64,000 nucleotides of DNA, taken from NCBI GenBank assembly GCA_965660875.1, contig CBFIBQ010000013.1, positions 18,662-82,661 of the forward strand, given 5' to 3'. A program made the translations under genes and the position numbers. Positions 8,265 to 17,045 of the stretch are shown one piece after another. The number at the start of each line of letters is the position of its first letter. Position 1 is the first letter of the stretch. This stretch comes from UBA6770 sp965660875. Its GTDB lineage: Bacteria; Bacteroidota; Bacteroidia; Flavobacteriales_G; Salibacteraceae. The notes beneath the pieces were generated by a model, which made no database searches, had not been told where the DNA came from, and saw only the letters and a list, made by a program, of their open reading frames with translations.

Positions 8265-11200
8265 TTATCGAATCACGGTTATTCTATCAACTGACCCAAA
8301 TTCGCTTTCCACTTCTATTATATAGGTTCTATGTTTTAAATGGGATAAATCAAATGAAGTGGAGCCATTATCAATTGAATTAGATTCAATTAACTGACCG
8401 CTTGTACCGATTACTTTAAATTCACTAGCAATGCACTTCTCAGTCCAATACAAATGGCCTTGATAAAACCAAATGTTACTGGGTGCTGCATTCAATCCAT
8501 TTAAAGATGTTATGCTTTTTTCTGGAGGACCAGATACTTCAACTGCACTTGAGAATGTCTTTTTACAAGATCCATTGATAGCTTGCAATGCAATTTTGAA
8601 AATTCCTACTTCATTAAATTTAAACCTTGGTAAAGTTTCAGTGGAAAAAAGATTAGTGTCGACAAACCACTTGAAGTTGCTAGCACCCCTTGATATATTG
8701 TTTGGTATAATCTCTTCGTTTACCTGAACCGTATTTGGAATTTCAAACTTGCTTTCAATCTCTTCGGGTTGTGTAATGAAAAACTTAGTTTCAAAGCTTC
8801 CACAATGCTCCGCTTCCCAACTTAGCGTGTAATAACCCGCTGCTAGATTATTGATCTTTGAGTATGCAGTATATCCACCATCTACCATTTTTTTGTTTTG
8901 GTTCGTTAGAGTCCAAACACCACTAAAATTAGAGAATTCAATTTCTACTTTTCCATCATTTTTGTCAAAACAGGTGGCGTTAGTTGTGTTTAGTTTCTGC
9001 ACTGCGTTTAATACTTCGATAGTAAACCGGTTCTTTAAAGTGTTATTAGCACTCACCTCTACTAGAAATGACGCACTGTCTTCAATTGGGTAGTAATTAC
9101 CTGTTTTGTTGTCACGCATATATAAGCAGCCATCAATTTCAGGCACTTCTTCAATCCAAATTCTCATTTTAGTACTTTGAACCGATTGAAGATTTAAATT
9201 GAACTCCGATATTCCTTCAGCTTCCGACACTGTATTCACTTGCAGTTGATCGTTTGCAACAGGAAAGTAGAACGAGGGAAAGTCTTGAGGGTTATCCAAC
9301 TTGTAGGCATCGTATTGTGGGTCAAATCCACTACTGGCATATTCGTTAAAATCTAAGGCCACTATAGATTTCTTACCACTAGTTAGGTTGTGTGCTGAGA
9401 TTTTTAATCGGTTTATTGGTGTTTGGGACCTTATGAAACTTACATCAGCTGAAGCTTTATCCGACTCTTTAAATTGAATTGAGTTGGCTGCATTATTTAC
9501 ATGAATAAAAAAGCCTTGATAACTTGAAATTATGTTTGGTAAGGCAAGTAAGCTTGATGCAATGTAACCCCCTGCAGTTTCTTGAAAAATATAGGCAGTG
9601 GCGTCAACTCCGTTTTTAGTAACGGTACCCCAGTTCAGTGAAGATGCATAAGGATTACCAATTAGATGCCATCCTGCACTCAGCTGAGCTCCTCCATAAG
9701 TAAGGTTGCTTATAGTTTTATTACCTACATTCGGTTGGCCTGTAGCATTGATAGTATATGTAGGAAATTGCGACCCACCCGAGTAAAAAGCCAGCGCATT
9801 ATCGTACCCAAGGTTATTTGCACTGCTGGTTGCACCAGTCCAACCCATTTGAAAGTCATTATTAGCAGCAGCAGTTGCCTCATTAAACGCATAGGTTGAA
9901 AGGTATCCATTACCTGCTGTAGGGTAGTTGGTACCGGCAAAACCATAAGTTAAAATTCCACCCGGGTTTGTAGTTGCGTTGTACTGAACAGTGGCTATCG
10001 TTGAATTAGAAAAAGGAGTAGAGATATGTCTATATCCAATGTGATTAGTGAGTCCATCAATGTATCTCTGGATAGTCATAGAACCTAAAATGTTACCCGT
10101 TACCTCTGCAATTCGTGCCGTATTAGTTGCAGTGGATGTCAATGTTGTTCTATTGTTTGGTCTGAATGTCCCAGATGTAACCGTCAGTTCGTTTTCAATG
10201 GTTAACCTACCCGATTGCACCTCCATAAATCCAGAATTTTTATTTACAGTTAAATCATGTACGCGAAAATTTCCGGTTGCGTACGAGTTTTGATTTCCAA
10301 TAAAGGCAATTCCTCCTGAACGCTCTATTAAGGAGCCAGTCATATTTAAGTGCTGAGAAACGGACAAAGTGAAATTTGATGCTGATAAGTCAAGACTACC
10401 TCCAGCACTTACATTTAAATTTCTGGCTCCAACATTATTGGCTAATGTTACTGTATGGCCAGTGTTGATAGTAATGTTATAGGTGTCTAGCGGTACGCAA
10501 TTACAATCCCAAATAGTTGGGTCGTTCCAGTTGCCGCTTTTTACAGATTTTATGGAGGAGATTTGACTCGCCACTTGCTGAATGGTGTCGGAGCTAAACT
10601 TTTTATTATAAAAAACAACCTCACCAATTAGGCCATCCCAACCAGATGATCCTCCAAGACCTCCACCATTATCTTTAGGACCTTTTCCTAAAATGATTTT
10701 ACTTACTCCGGCTAACGGAGCAGCTATTGTTGCACTCGAAGAGTCATTCAGTACGCCGTTTATGTAGACCAGTAGTTTTTCACCATCTTCCCAAACCAAG
10801 GTCAATGTTTGGACATTTGTGCTTTGCGTATTAGCCTGTGTCTCAACTTGATTTGCAGCTGAATTTCCGTTCATTCCTGCTTTGAGGCAGTTGTTTCTAC
10901 CGGTATTTGCGCCACTTCTATCGTAACGTAAGCAAATTTTATCATCGGTATTGTTAGGATTTTCAGAATCCATAAAACCTTTGTCAGTATTTATTATATC
11001 CGATTTAACCGTAATGAATATTGAAAACTCATCTAACCCATTGATGGAATCCTTAATTGCTGTATTCTCAAGGAAATCTCCCGGAGTGAAATCAAGAAAT
11101 CGTTTGGAGTTATGGGTAGTTAATACCGGTCTCCTGTTGGAAAAAGTATTACTAAAATCGAATCCGTTTCCAGAGATATCTTTCCATTCGGCAACATCTT

Positions 11201-11372
11201 GACCGATAGTGGCTAACGTTCCACTAGAGTTATATACGGCAGAATCTGGATGTAACCAAAGAATAATATTTGCAGAACTGCCTACTGCAGCTGGAGGGTT
11301 TATTGAAAACGCTTTTATTGAAAATAATAATGCAGCGAGTGCAATAAAAATGGTACGAAATAAATGCTTCAT
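8265..11372 (-). CDS. Large secreted LamG-like surface protein, probable T9SS substrate
   Basis: A 1,035-residue protein with a signal peptide ending near residue 23. Residues about 35-275 form a concanavalin/LamG-like module (NIILWLHPDSAVYN, DISGNGFDF, VYINGVL, WDGLIGEVVFYNK). About 280-420 starts with GNWNDPTIWDCNCVP and continues as short beta repeats typical of right-handed helix surface proteins. The middle (about 430-800) is a Gly/Asn/Thr-rich region common in Bacteroidota cell-surface proteins. The last ~70 residues resemble a weakly conserved type A sorting domain (GTSGQLIESN, YIIEVESEFG, ITVIR), without the usual N-P motif. The substrate or ligand is unknown. It converges on the AlkC gene with a 3-base gap. 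Confidence 0.75.
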   Translation of the reverse strand: MKHLFRTIFIALAALLFSIKAFSINPPAAVGSSANIILWLHPDSAVYNSSGTLATIGQDVAEWKDISGNGFDFSNTFSNRRPVLTTHNSKRFLDFTPGDFLENTAIKDSINGLDEFSIFITVKSDIINTDKGFMDSENPNNTDDKICLRYDRSGANTGRNNCLKAGMNGNSAANQVETQANTQSTNVQTLTLVWEDGEKLLVYINGVLNDSSSATIAAPLAGVSKIILGKGPKDNGGGLGGSSGWDGLIGEVVFYNKKFSSDTIQQVASQISSIKSVKSGNWNDPTIWDCNCVPLDTYNITINTGHTVTLANNVGARNLNVSAGGSLDLSASNFTLSVSQHLNMTGSLIERSGGIAFIGNQNSYATGNFRVHDLTVNKNSGFMEVQSGRLTIENELTVTSGTFRPNNRTTLTSTATNTARIAEVTGNILGSMTIQRYIDGLTNHIGYRHISTPFSNSTIATVQYNATTNPGGILTYGFAGTNYPTAGNGYLSTYAFNEATAAANNDFQMGWTGATSSANNLGYDNALAFYSGGSQFPTYTINATGQPNVGNKTISNLTYGGAQLSAGWHLIGNPYASSLNWGTVTKNGVDATAYIFQETAGGYIASSLLALPNIISSYQGFFIHVNNAANSIQFKESDKASADVSFIRSQTPINRLKISAHNLTSGKKSIVALDFNEYASSGFDPQYDAYKLDNPQDFPSFYFPVANDQLQVNTVSEAEGISEFNLNLQSVQSTKMRIWIEEVPEIDGCLYMRDNKTGNYYPIEDSASFLVEVSANNTLKNRFTIEVLNAVQKLNTTNATCFDKNDGKVEIEFSNFSGVWTLTNQNKKMVDGGYTAYSKINNLAAGYYTLSWEAEHCGSFETKFFITQPEEIESKFEIPNTVQVNEEIIPNNISRGASNFKWFVDTNLFSTETLPRFKFNEVGIFKIALQAINGSCKKTFSSAVEVSGPPEKSITSLNGLNAAPSNIWFYQGHLYWTEKCIASEFKVIGTSGQLIESNSIDNGSTSFDLSHLKHRTYIIEVESEFGSVDRITVIR

Positions 11373-11397
11373 ATTACTGAAAAACTATTTTAGCCAG

Positions 11398-11405
11398 CAA
11401 AACTA
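11398..11405 (-). promoter_or_regulatory. -7 promoter box of the LamG-like gene
   Basis: TAGTTTTG on the minus strand, exact TAnnTTTG match, 25 bases upstream of the ATG at 11372. Confidence 0.6.
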
Positions 11406-11496
11406 TCTCGCATCAATCTATGCATGCATACCAAATGTCAGGGGTTATGAACTATTCGACCAAATACAAAAAAGGTCGGCTATTCAACGATATAAA

Positions 11497-12195
11497 CTAC
11501 AGATAAAAGACGGTTGGCTTTTTTGCTAAATCTGGCTTTCGTTTTTTAAGATATTCAACTGTTTTACTCTGAATAAGTTGCTTTGGAGTTTGTAAATTGG
11601 TGGCTATAGTCAAAACCGATTGATTATTAAGTGAAACTAATAAGTCCTCCAGCAATGCATTATTTCTAAATGGGGTTTCCATAAAGATTTGAGTTTGCCC
11701 TTTTCTAGTGGCGGATTCCATTTGTTTGATTTTCTGAATACGCTCCGACTTGTCTTTTGGCAAATAGCCGTGAAACACAAACGATTGACCTGACTTACCG
11801 GACGCCATTAGGCCGAGTAAAATAGAAGAGGGGCCTACCAAAGGAACCACTTCAATGTTCTGTCTGTGAGCGATTTCAACAGCCACAGCTCCAGGATCAG
11901 CAACGGCAGGGCAACCCGCCTCACTAATTAATCCTATGTTTCGCCCTTCTTCAGCGCTTTTTAGGTAGCTTGGAATTTCTTGTTCGCTGGTGTGTTTGTT
12001 GAGTGGATGTAAAACCAAATCGTTTAACGAATGAGGATACCCGATTCGCTTCAAAAAATGACGGGCAGTTTTTTCCTTCTCAACAATAAACTCTGTCAAT
12101 TGATTCGTGGCCTCAATGGTGGCTTTTGGTAATATTTCCGATTCGTTATCACCGCCTAGTCCGCAAGGAATTAAGAACAGCCTTCCTTTAGCCAT
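11497..12195 (-). CDS. RsmI-like SAM-dependent methyltransferase (tetrapyrrole methylase fold)
   Basis: A 232-residue member of the family that includes RsmI, the 16S rRNA C1402 ribose methyltransferase. The N-terminus GRLFLIPCGLGG replaces the canonical L-x-V-P-T-P-I-G of RsmI. The SEAGCPAVADPG block matches the S-D-A-G-x-P-x-x-x-D-P-G signature, and FHGYLPK is the usual following motif. Bacteroidota commonly carry this divergent paralogue besides true RsmI, so rRNA methylation is not certain. The ATG at 12195 is preferred over an upstream ATG at 12222, because it gives the family N-terminus and a compact ATGGCTAA overlap with the preceding gene. Confidence 0.8.
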   Translation of the reverse strand: MAKGRLFLIPCGLGGDNESEILPKATIEATNQLTEFIVEKEKTARHFLKRIGYPHSLNDLVLHPLNKHTSEQEIPSYLKSAEEGRNIGLISEAGCPAVADPGAVAVEIAHRQNIEVVPLVGPSSILLGLMASGKSGQSFVFHGYLPKDKSERIQKIKQMESATRKGQTQIFMETPFRNNALLEDLLVSLNNQSVLTIATNLQTPKQLIQSKTVEYLKKRKPDLAKKPTVFYL

Positions 12196-12652
12196 TTTTA
12201 AGGTTTTGAGCAATAATTCCACATGCTTCGTTAATCATTTGATAAACGTTTTCAAAGCCTTGCTCTCCTCCAAAATAGGGGTCAGGAACATCCAGAAATT
12301 GATCAGGGTTTGAAACATTGAGTAACAGGTCAACTTTTGCCTTATCGTCTTCGCCACGAGCTAATGCTAACACATTCCGATAATTGCTGTTATCCATTAC
12401 ATAAATCAAATCGAAGTTGTCGTAATCGGCTACTTCAAATTGACGACCACGCAGCATAGAAATATCAACGTCATGCTTAGCTCCAGATTCAATGCTTCTG
12501 GGGTCTGGAGATTGTCCGACATGATAATTTGCCGTACCTGCGCTATCCACTCTTGCATTAAGGTTATGCTGCTCAATATTTTTACGCATGATACCCTCTG
12601 CCAGAGGAGAGCGGCAAATGTTGCCTAGGCAAACCATAAGAATTCGAGTCAT
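12188..12652 (-). CDS. Low-molecular-weight protein-tyrosine phosphatase
   Basis: A 154-residue cytoplasmic phosphatase. The N-terminal P-loop CLGNICRS has the C-x5-R-S catalytic signature with nucleophile Cys8 and Arg14. The general-acid motif DPYF lies near the C-terminus (VPDPYFGGEQGFENV), as in the family. It acts on phosphotyrosine or small phosphoesters; arsenate reduction by this fold needs extra cysteines that are not evident here. It abuts the enoyl-CoA hydratase gene with no gap and overlaps the methyltransferase by 8 bases, so it lies in the middle of a three-gene operon. Confidence 0.93.
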   Translation of the reverse strand: MTRILMVCLGNICRSPLAEGIMRKNIEQHNLNARVDSAGTANYHVGQSPDPRSIESGAKHDVDISMLRGRQFEVADYDNFDLIYVMDNSNYRNVLALARGEDDKAKVDLLLNVSNPDQFLDVPDPYFGGEQGFENVYQMINEACGIIAQNLKNG

Positions 12653-13423
12653 CTATTTCTTCTTAAAAGCATTGATTGCATTTCGAGTAAAATCACTCAA
12701 TACCAATTTACCACTCATAGCAGCTCTTTCGCTCAACAATGCATCCCAATGCTCAGTGCCTTCCCAAAAAACTTTTTTTAGCAATGCCATAGCTTCTGGG
12801 TTGCTTTTTGATAATTTGTTGGCTAAGGTTTCAATAGCTTCGTCCATTGCTTCTACTGAGTCAAAAACTTCAGCGTAAAGACCTTTTTCACGAGCCCAAT
12901 CTGCGCTGTAAAATTCACTTGCGTTAATGGCCATAGTGCTCATTGCGCTTTTTCCAACTTTGCGTTCCACTGCAGGTCCAACTACAAAAGGGCCTATTCC
13001 AATGGCTAATTCACTCAGTTTTACAGAAGCATACTTGGTAGCATAGCAATAATCGACTGCACTCGCCATACCGACACCGCCACCAACTGCTTTTCCTTGA
13101 ACGCGTCCAATGATAAGCTTGGGGCATTTTCTTGCAGCATTAATTACATTGGCAAAACCAGAGAAAAATACTTTTCCGGTATCCAGATTATCAATTGAAA
13201 TCAGCTCGTCAAAGGAAGCACCAGCACAAAAAGCACGCTCTCCAGCCGACTTTAAAATAATTACTGTAATATCATCTCGTTGCCCAGCTTCAGTTATAGT
13301 TTCAGCGAGTTTCGCCAATACTTTTCCAGGTAAGCTGTTGCTTAATGGGTGAAAGAACTCGATAGTTCCAATGTTGTCTTTTACTGTTAATTCTACTGAA
13401 CCTTGATTTACTGCTTCGTTCAT
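12653..13423 (-). CDS. Enoyl-CoA hydratase/isomerase family protein
   Basis: A 256-residue crotonase-fold enzyme acting on acyl-CoA thioesters. The oxyanion-hole motif ERAFCAGASFDE and the GKAVGGGVGMA block (Gly114-116) are clear. The first catalytic glutamate of classical hydratases is not obvious after GGG. The second position has Glu138 in LSELAIGIGP. This single-Glu pattern fits isomerases or PaaG-like enzymes better than a standard hydratase. It lies beside paaZ on the same strand, suggesting a role in ring-cleavage or phenylacetate-type degradation, but the 104-base gap holds an inverted repeat and the other paa genes are absent here. Confidence 0.85.
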   Translation of the reverse strand: MNEAVNQGSVELTVKDNIGTIEFFHPLSNSLPGKVLAKLAETITEAGQRDDITVIILKSAGERAFCAGASFDELISIDNLDTGKVFFSGFANVINAARKCPKLIIGRVQGKAVGGGVGMASAVDYCYATKYASVKLSELAIGIGPFVVGPAVERKVGKSAMSTMAINASEFYSADWAREKGLYAEVFDSVEAMDEAIETLANKLSKSNPEAMALLKKVFWEGTEHWDALLSERAAMSGKLVLSDFTRNAINAFKKK

Positions 13424-13449
13424 GTTTTCTATCTTAATTTGACTTTGGC

Positions 13450-13515
13450 GTCATTCCTTAGAAGGCGGGAATCTGCTTACATTGTTTATTAGATTCCCGC
13501 CTGCGCAGGAATGAC
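13450..13515. repeat. Long imperfect inverted repeat between paaZ and the crotonase gene
   Basis: The arms GTCATTCCT (13450-13458) and AGGAATGAC (13507-13515) enclose inner perfect arms GGCGGGAATCT (13464-13474) and AGATTCCCGCC (13491-13501) around a 16-base loop. It may act as an RNA hairpin or terminator attenuating read-through from paaZ. Equally, it resembles the short GTCATTCC...GGCGGGAAT palindromes dispersed in many bacterial genomes (recalled). No U tract follows on either strand. Confidence 0.8.
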
Positions 13516-13527
13516 ATTGAAAATAAT

Positions 13528-15576
13528 TTACATACTCTGGTCAATCTTCTTAACCATAGTTAAAATGGTGGCGATGGCCACTGTTTCTCCTGTTTCATCG
13601 TACACGTCCACCAAGAATTTTACAATGCCTTTCGCTATGTCCTCTTCACTGCGCTTTTCTTGATCTATTTTCTCTTTTACCGTGAATTTTACGCCAATTG
13701 TGGCACCAGCATACACCGGTTTCACAAAACGACATTCTTCTAGTCCGTAGTTTAATAAAACCGGACCTTTCGCTGGGTCAACAAACAAACCTGCAGCTGC
13801 CGAAAGGATAAAATATCCATGCGCTACACGATCTTCAAAAATGGTTTCGTCCAATGAAGTTACATCAGTATGCGCATAAAAATGGTCCCAGCTCACGTTG
13901 GCGAAGTTTACAATATCTCCTTCTGTAATCGTTCGCTTAGCAGTAATAACTGTTTCACCAACTTTTAAATCTTCGAAATGTTTTCTGAAAACATGTTTTC
14001 CTGGATCTAAGAATTTTCCTCCTACTTGAAACTGTTGAGTAATATTGGTTAGGGTAGTGGGCGAACCTTGAATGGCTGTGCGTTGCATGTAGTGCAATAC
14101 GCCACGTTTTCCACCCATTTCTTCACCACCGCCAGCTCTACCTGGTCCGCCGTGAGTCAATAAAGGCATTGGAGAGCCATGACCTGTACTTTCTTTAGCA
14201 CAATCATTATTCAAAACCAAAATTCTTCCGTGCATGTTTGCTGCGCCAACCACATATTCTCGAGAAAGGTCATCGTTTGCTGTAACGATAGAAGAAACTA
14301 AGGAACCTTTTCCCATTTGTGCTAAGCGAATGGCTTCGTCCATATTTTTATAAGGTAGTATGCTGGATACAGGTCCGAATGCTTCCGTTTCGTGTACATC
14401 CGTTTTGTTGAATGGGTCGTCATTTCTGAATAAAATTGGAGCCATAAAAGCACCTTTTTCTTTATCGGCTCCCATTACGTCAAATTGATTGAGGTCACCA
14501 TAAACAATTTCTTGACTATCAGATAATTGTATAACTTTTTCTTTAACCTCATTTACTTGTGTTTCGCCAGCCAATGCTCCCATTCGAACACCTTCAACTT
14601 GGGGGTCGCCAATGGTCGTTTTTGCCAGTGCTTTTCCCAACTCTATCTGAACATCTTCTACTAAGTTTTCTGGAACAATGATTCGGCGAATAGCGGTACA
14701 TTTCTGACCCGCTTTAACCGTCATTTCTTTTCGAACTTCTTTTATAAACAAGTCGAACTCTGGAGTGCCTGGTTTGGCATCTTCTCCAAGCACCGAACAA
14801 TTTAAGGAATCGGCTTCCATGTTAAACGGCACGGCATTCTCAATTAATCGAGGATGCGCTTTTAGCATTTTACCTGTACTGGCAGAACCTGTAAAAGTGA
14901 TTACGTCTTCAGATTCTGCATAATCAATGATCCCATTAGCTGAGCCGCAAATAAGCTGCAACGAACCTTCAGGTAGAATACCAGAAGCAACGATATCTTT
15001 TACCACCAATTCGGTAAGGAAAGAGGTGAGGGTAGCAGGCTTAACCACAGCTGGAACTCCAGCCATAAGGTTCACTGCGATCTTTTCGAGCATTCCCCAA
15101 ACTGGGAAGTTAAAAGCATTTATATGTATGGCAACACCCTGCTTTGGAACCATAATATGGTGTCCGATAAAAGAACCGCCTTTACTAAGTGGAGCAGCTT
15201 CTCCGTCGACGTAATATGGTAAATCCGGAAATTGTCTTCTGAGGCTTGCGTTGGCAAATAAGTTTCCGATACCACCTTCGATATCAATCCAAGAATCCAC
15301 CTTGGTAGCGCCAGTTGCCCAGCTTAATGCGTAGTATGATTTCTTTTTTGACATTAGGTGTAAGGCCAATGCTTTCAACATTCGACCTCTTTCTTGGAAA
15401 GTCATTTTTCTTAGGGCTGGACCGCCAGTTTTACGACCGTAATCTAAAACTTCTCCAAAATTTAAGCCTGCGCTGCTTGCTACAGCAACCTTTTCTCCGT
15501 TTATTGCATTAAAAAGAGGCTTGCCCTCACCAGTTCCTTCTGTCCAATTGCCTAATACATAGTTTCCTAGCTTCAT
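13528..15576 (-). CDS. paaZ: PaaZ, bifunctional aldehyde dehydrogenase / MaoC-like hydratase
   Basis: A 682-residue two-domain protein. Residues about 1-520 are an aldehyde dehydrogenase with catalytic Cys293 (AGQKCTA) and Glu254 (NMEADSLN). Residues about 540-682 are a MaoC/hot-dog hydratase with the SWDHFYAHTD segment and AHGYF motif. In phenylacetate degradation the hydratase opens the oxepin-CoA ring and the dehydrogenase oxidises the aldehyde. No paaABCDE oxygenase genes are visible, so the substrate may be supplied by genes elsewhere. The length and domain order match PaaZ. Confidence 0.93.
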   Translation of the reverse strand: MKLGNYVLGNWTEGTGEGKPLFNAINGEKVAVASSAGLNFGEVLDYGRKTGGPALRKMTFQERGRMLKALALHLMSKKKSYYALSWATGATKVDSWIDIEGGIGNLFANASLRRQFPDLPYYVDGEAAPLSKGGSFIGHHIMVPKQGVAIHINAFNFPVWGMLEKIAVNLMAGVPAVVKPATLTSFLTELVVKDIVASGILPEGSLQLICGSANGIIDYAESEDVITFTGSASTGKMLKAHPRLIENAVPFNMEADSLNCSVLGEDAKPGTPEFDLFIKEVRKEMTVKAGQKCTAIRRIIVPENLVEDVQIELGKALAKTTIGDPQVEGVRMGALAGETQVNEVKEKVIQLSDSQEIVYGDLNQFDVMGADKEKGAFMAPILFRNDDPFNKTDVHETEAFGPVSSILPYKNMDEAIRLAQMGKGSLVSSIVTANDDLSREYVVGAANMHGRILVLNNDCAKESTGHGSPMPLLTHGGPGRAGGGEEMGGKRGVLHYMQRTAIQGSPTTLTNITQQFQVGGKFLDPGKHVFRKHFEDLKVGETVITAKRTITEGDIVNFANVSWDHFYAHTDVTSLDETIFEDRVAHGYFILSAAAGLFVDPAKGPVLLNYGLEECRFVKPVYAGATIGVKFTVKEKIDQEKRSEEDIAKGIVKFLVDVYDETGETVAIATILTMVKKIDQSM

Positions 15577-15977
15577 ATAGTAGAATTGTTATTGTTCAAA
15601 ATAATTGACCTCGAAAATAGTAAATAGCGATTAGTTATAAGTGACCAGTTTTTTGTTTTGATTTAATGGTTCAAACTGCTCAAGTCGCATGGCTTTTCTT
15701 TGGTCATACTATAAAAGAAAAAAAAGGTCTAGACTCATGAAATTATTTGAAAATTCTACAGTTGATTTATTCTGCGCTTGAAAACTCGCCTTGCAGGCTC
15801 AAACAGACAAGCTCGGGCTGCGCCACATAAACCCTCCTTGAATTTTTGGCAATAATTTCAAAGGCCACTTTGTGTAAGGTTGCACTACTCATATTCTAAA
15901 TTCATAGTTACTAATAACCAATCGCTACCAACTAGTTACTAAAACTCCTATATTTCGCCATTCATTTTAAGCTCAAT
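15577..15977. other. Non-coding gap of 400 bases between paaZ and the Crp/Fnr gene
   Basis: No credible coding frame. The segment contains a 303-base stretch bounded by imperfect terminal inverted repeats (listed separately), with GC-richer islands such as CTCGGGCTGCGCC inside AT-rich DNA. A near-match promoter box, TATATTTC at 15949-15956, lies 21 bases upstream of the Crp/Fnr ATG. Confidence 0.6.
15625..15927. repeat. Possible non-autonomous element with terminal inverted repeats
   Basis: The left end 15625-15646 (TAGCGATTAGTTATAAGTGACC) and the reverse complement of 15906-15927 match at 18 of 22 positions. The 303-base body has no intact frame and contains patches different in composition from the flanks. 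The layout is that of a decayed MITE-like element or a genome-wide intergenic repeat. No target-site duplication is evident, and AT-rich TAGTTA-type sequence can produce such matches by chance. Confidence 0.4.
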
Positions 15978-16682
15978 ATGGCTTCAGCAGAAAGTAAACT
16001 TTGGTACTTAGAACAGATTAATATTTTTAGGGATTTAGAACCTGAGGATTTGCAGCGCATAGACGATCATACCAGCATGCGATCCATGCAAAAAGGGAAG
16101 TACATTTACTTCCCTGATGATCCTTCTAAAGTGGTTTTCTTGCTCAAAAAAGGGAAGGTGAAGATTGGAACTTTTAGCGATGACGGAAAGGAAATCATAA
16201 AAGCGATATTAGAACCCGGCGAAATATTTGGTGAGTTATCCATTATGGGTCAAGAAAAACGCAAAGACTTTGCCCAAGCCTTAACTACAGATGTTCGGTT
16301 TTGTGCCATTGGTGTTGAGGAAATGAAAGAAATATTGGTCTCGAATCCTAAACTCAATTTCGAGGTTATAAAAACAATAGGAGACCGATTAGAAAAAATA
16401 GAAAGAAGGCTAGAATCACTTGTATTTAAGGATGCAAGGCAAAGGATTATAGAGTTTGTAGCCAGCAACGCGAAAGAAAGAGGAGTAAAGGTTGGATATG
16501 GTATGAAGTTTAAGCATGAACTCACACATCAAGACATTGCCAATTTAACAGCTACCTCAAGGCAAACGGTAACCATTGTGCTCAATGAGCTGAGAGACCT
16601 GAACTTGCTAAACTTCGATCGTAAAAGTATTTTGATACACGATATAAAAGAGTTTGAACAGGAAGCTGATCAACACAAATAA
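15978..16682 (+). CDS. Crp/Fnr-family transcriptional regulator
   Basis: A 234-residue cytoplasmic regulator. Residues about 12-130 form the cyclic-nucleotide-binding-like beta barrel (VVFLLKKGKVKIGTF, EPGEIFGELSIMG). About 150-225 is a winged helix-turn-helix with the recognition segment THQDIANLTATSRQTVTIVL. There is no N-terminal cysteine cluster, so it is not an oxygen-sensing Fnr. The PGEIFGE block lacks the R-x-A/S-T cAMP contact and instead has QEKRKDFAQAL. The effector is therefore unknown. It is followed 7 bases later by a glutaredoxin-like gene, hinting at redox-related control. Confidence 0.92.
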   Translation: MASAESKLWYLEQINIFRDLEPEDLQRIDDHTSMRSMQKGKYIYFPDDPSKVVFLLKKGKVKIGTFSDDGKEIIKAILEPGEIFGELSIMGQEKRKDFAQALTTDVRFCAIGVEEMKEILVSNPKLNFEVIKTIGDRLEKIERRLESLVFKDARQRIIEFVASNAKERGVKVGYGMKFKHELTHQDIANLTATSRQTVTIVLNELRDLNLLNFDRKSILIHDIKEFEQEADQHK

Positions 16683-16689
16683 CAGAGCT

Positions 16690-16947
16690 ATGAAGTATCA
16701 ATTGTATGTGGGTGAGAATTGTCACGATTGTCAAAAAGTAAAGCAGGCAGTTCAAGATAAAGGATACCCGTTGGAAATAAAAAATATGGATAAAGGGGAT
16801 AAACCACCTATGGACCTGTTTATTCTTCCTGCATTGCTTAGTAATAATGGTGAACTGAAGGCATATGGAATTGATATCGTCGATTTTTTGATGCATCAGG
16901 AAAAGAATGAGCAAGGTAAATCCTGGTGGCAAAAGCTTTTTGGGTAA
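16690..16947 (+). CDS. Small glutaredoxin-like protein
   Basis: An 85-residue thioredoxin-fold protein. It has a C-x-x-C redox pair at Cys11 and Cys14 (ENCHDCQ) after the first beta strand, and ILPALL supplies the expected cis-proline. The ATG at 16690 is chosen over an in-frame upstream ATG that lies inside the preceding gene. It probably reduces disulfides or mixed disulfides in the cytoplasm; the partner is unknown. The positively charged tail KSWWQKLFG is unusual. It is cotranscribed with the Crp/Fnr regulator. Confidence 0.8.
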   Translation: MKYQLYVGENCHDCQKVKQAVQDKGYPLEIKNMDKGDKPPMDLFILPALLSNNGELKAYGIDIVDFLMHQEKNEQGKSWWQKLFG

Positions 16948-17033
16948 TTCTTTAACGAAGTTAACACTGCACACATTCAATTAATTCATGAAACTGAGAG
17001 GGTGTCCTAATTGTACTGGGTTGTTTTTATCTC

Positions 17034-17041
17034 TAATTTTG
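17034..17041 (+). promoter_or_regulatory. -7 promoter box of the hypothetical-dapA operon
   Basis: TAATTTTG, exact TAnnTTTG match, with TTG at 17011-17013 spaced 20 bases upstream as a -33 candidate. The ATG begins only 4 bases after the box, so the transcript may be nearly leaderless. Confidence 0.7.
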
Positions 17042-17045
17042 CAGT

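Noticed and set aside
11209..11529. Plus-strand open frame of 106 codons over the start of the LamG-like gene
   Set aside because: It is antisense to a signal peptide and promoter region and has no family features.
12188..12652. Arsenate reductase function for the low-molecular-weight phosphatase
   Set aside because: It lacks the extra redox cysteines that the arsenic-operon enzyme at 60502 has, and it lies far from the ars genes.
13424..13527. Inverted repeat as a confirmed intrinsic terminator of paaZ
   Set aside because: No T tract follows the stem on either strand, so it is listed as a repeat only.
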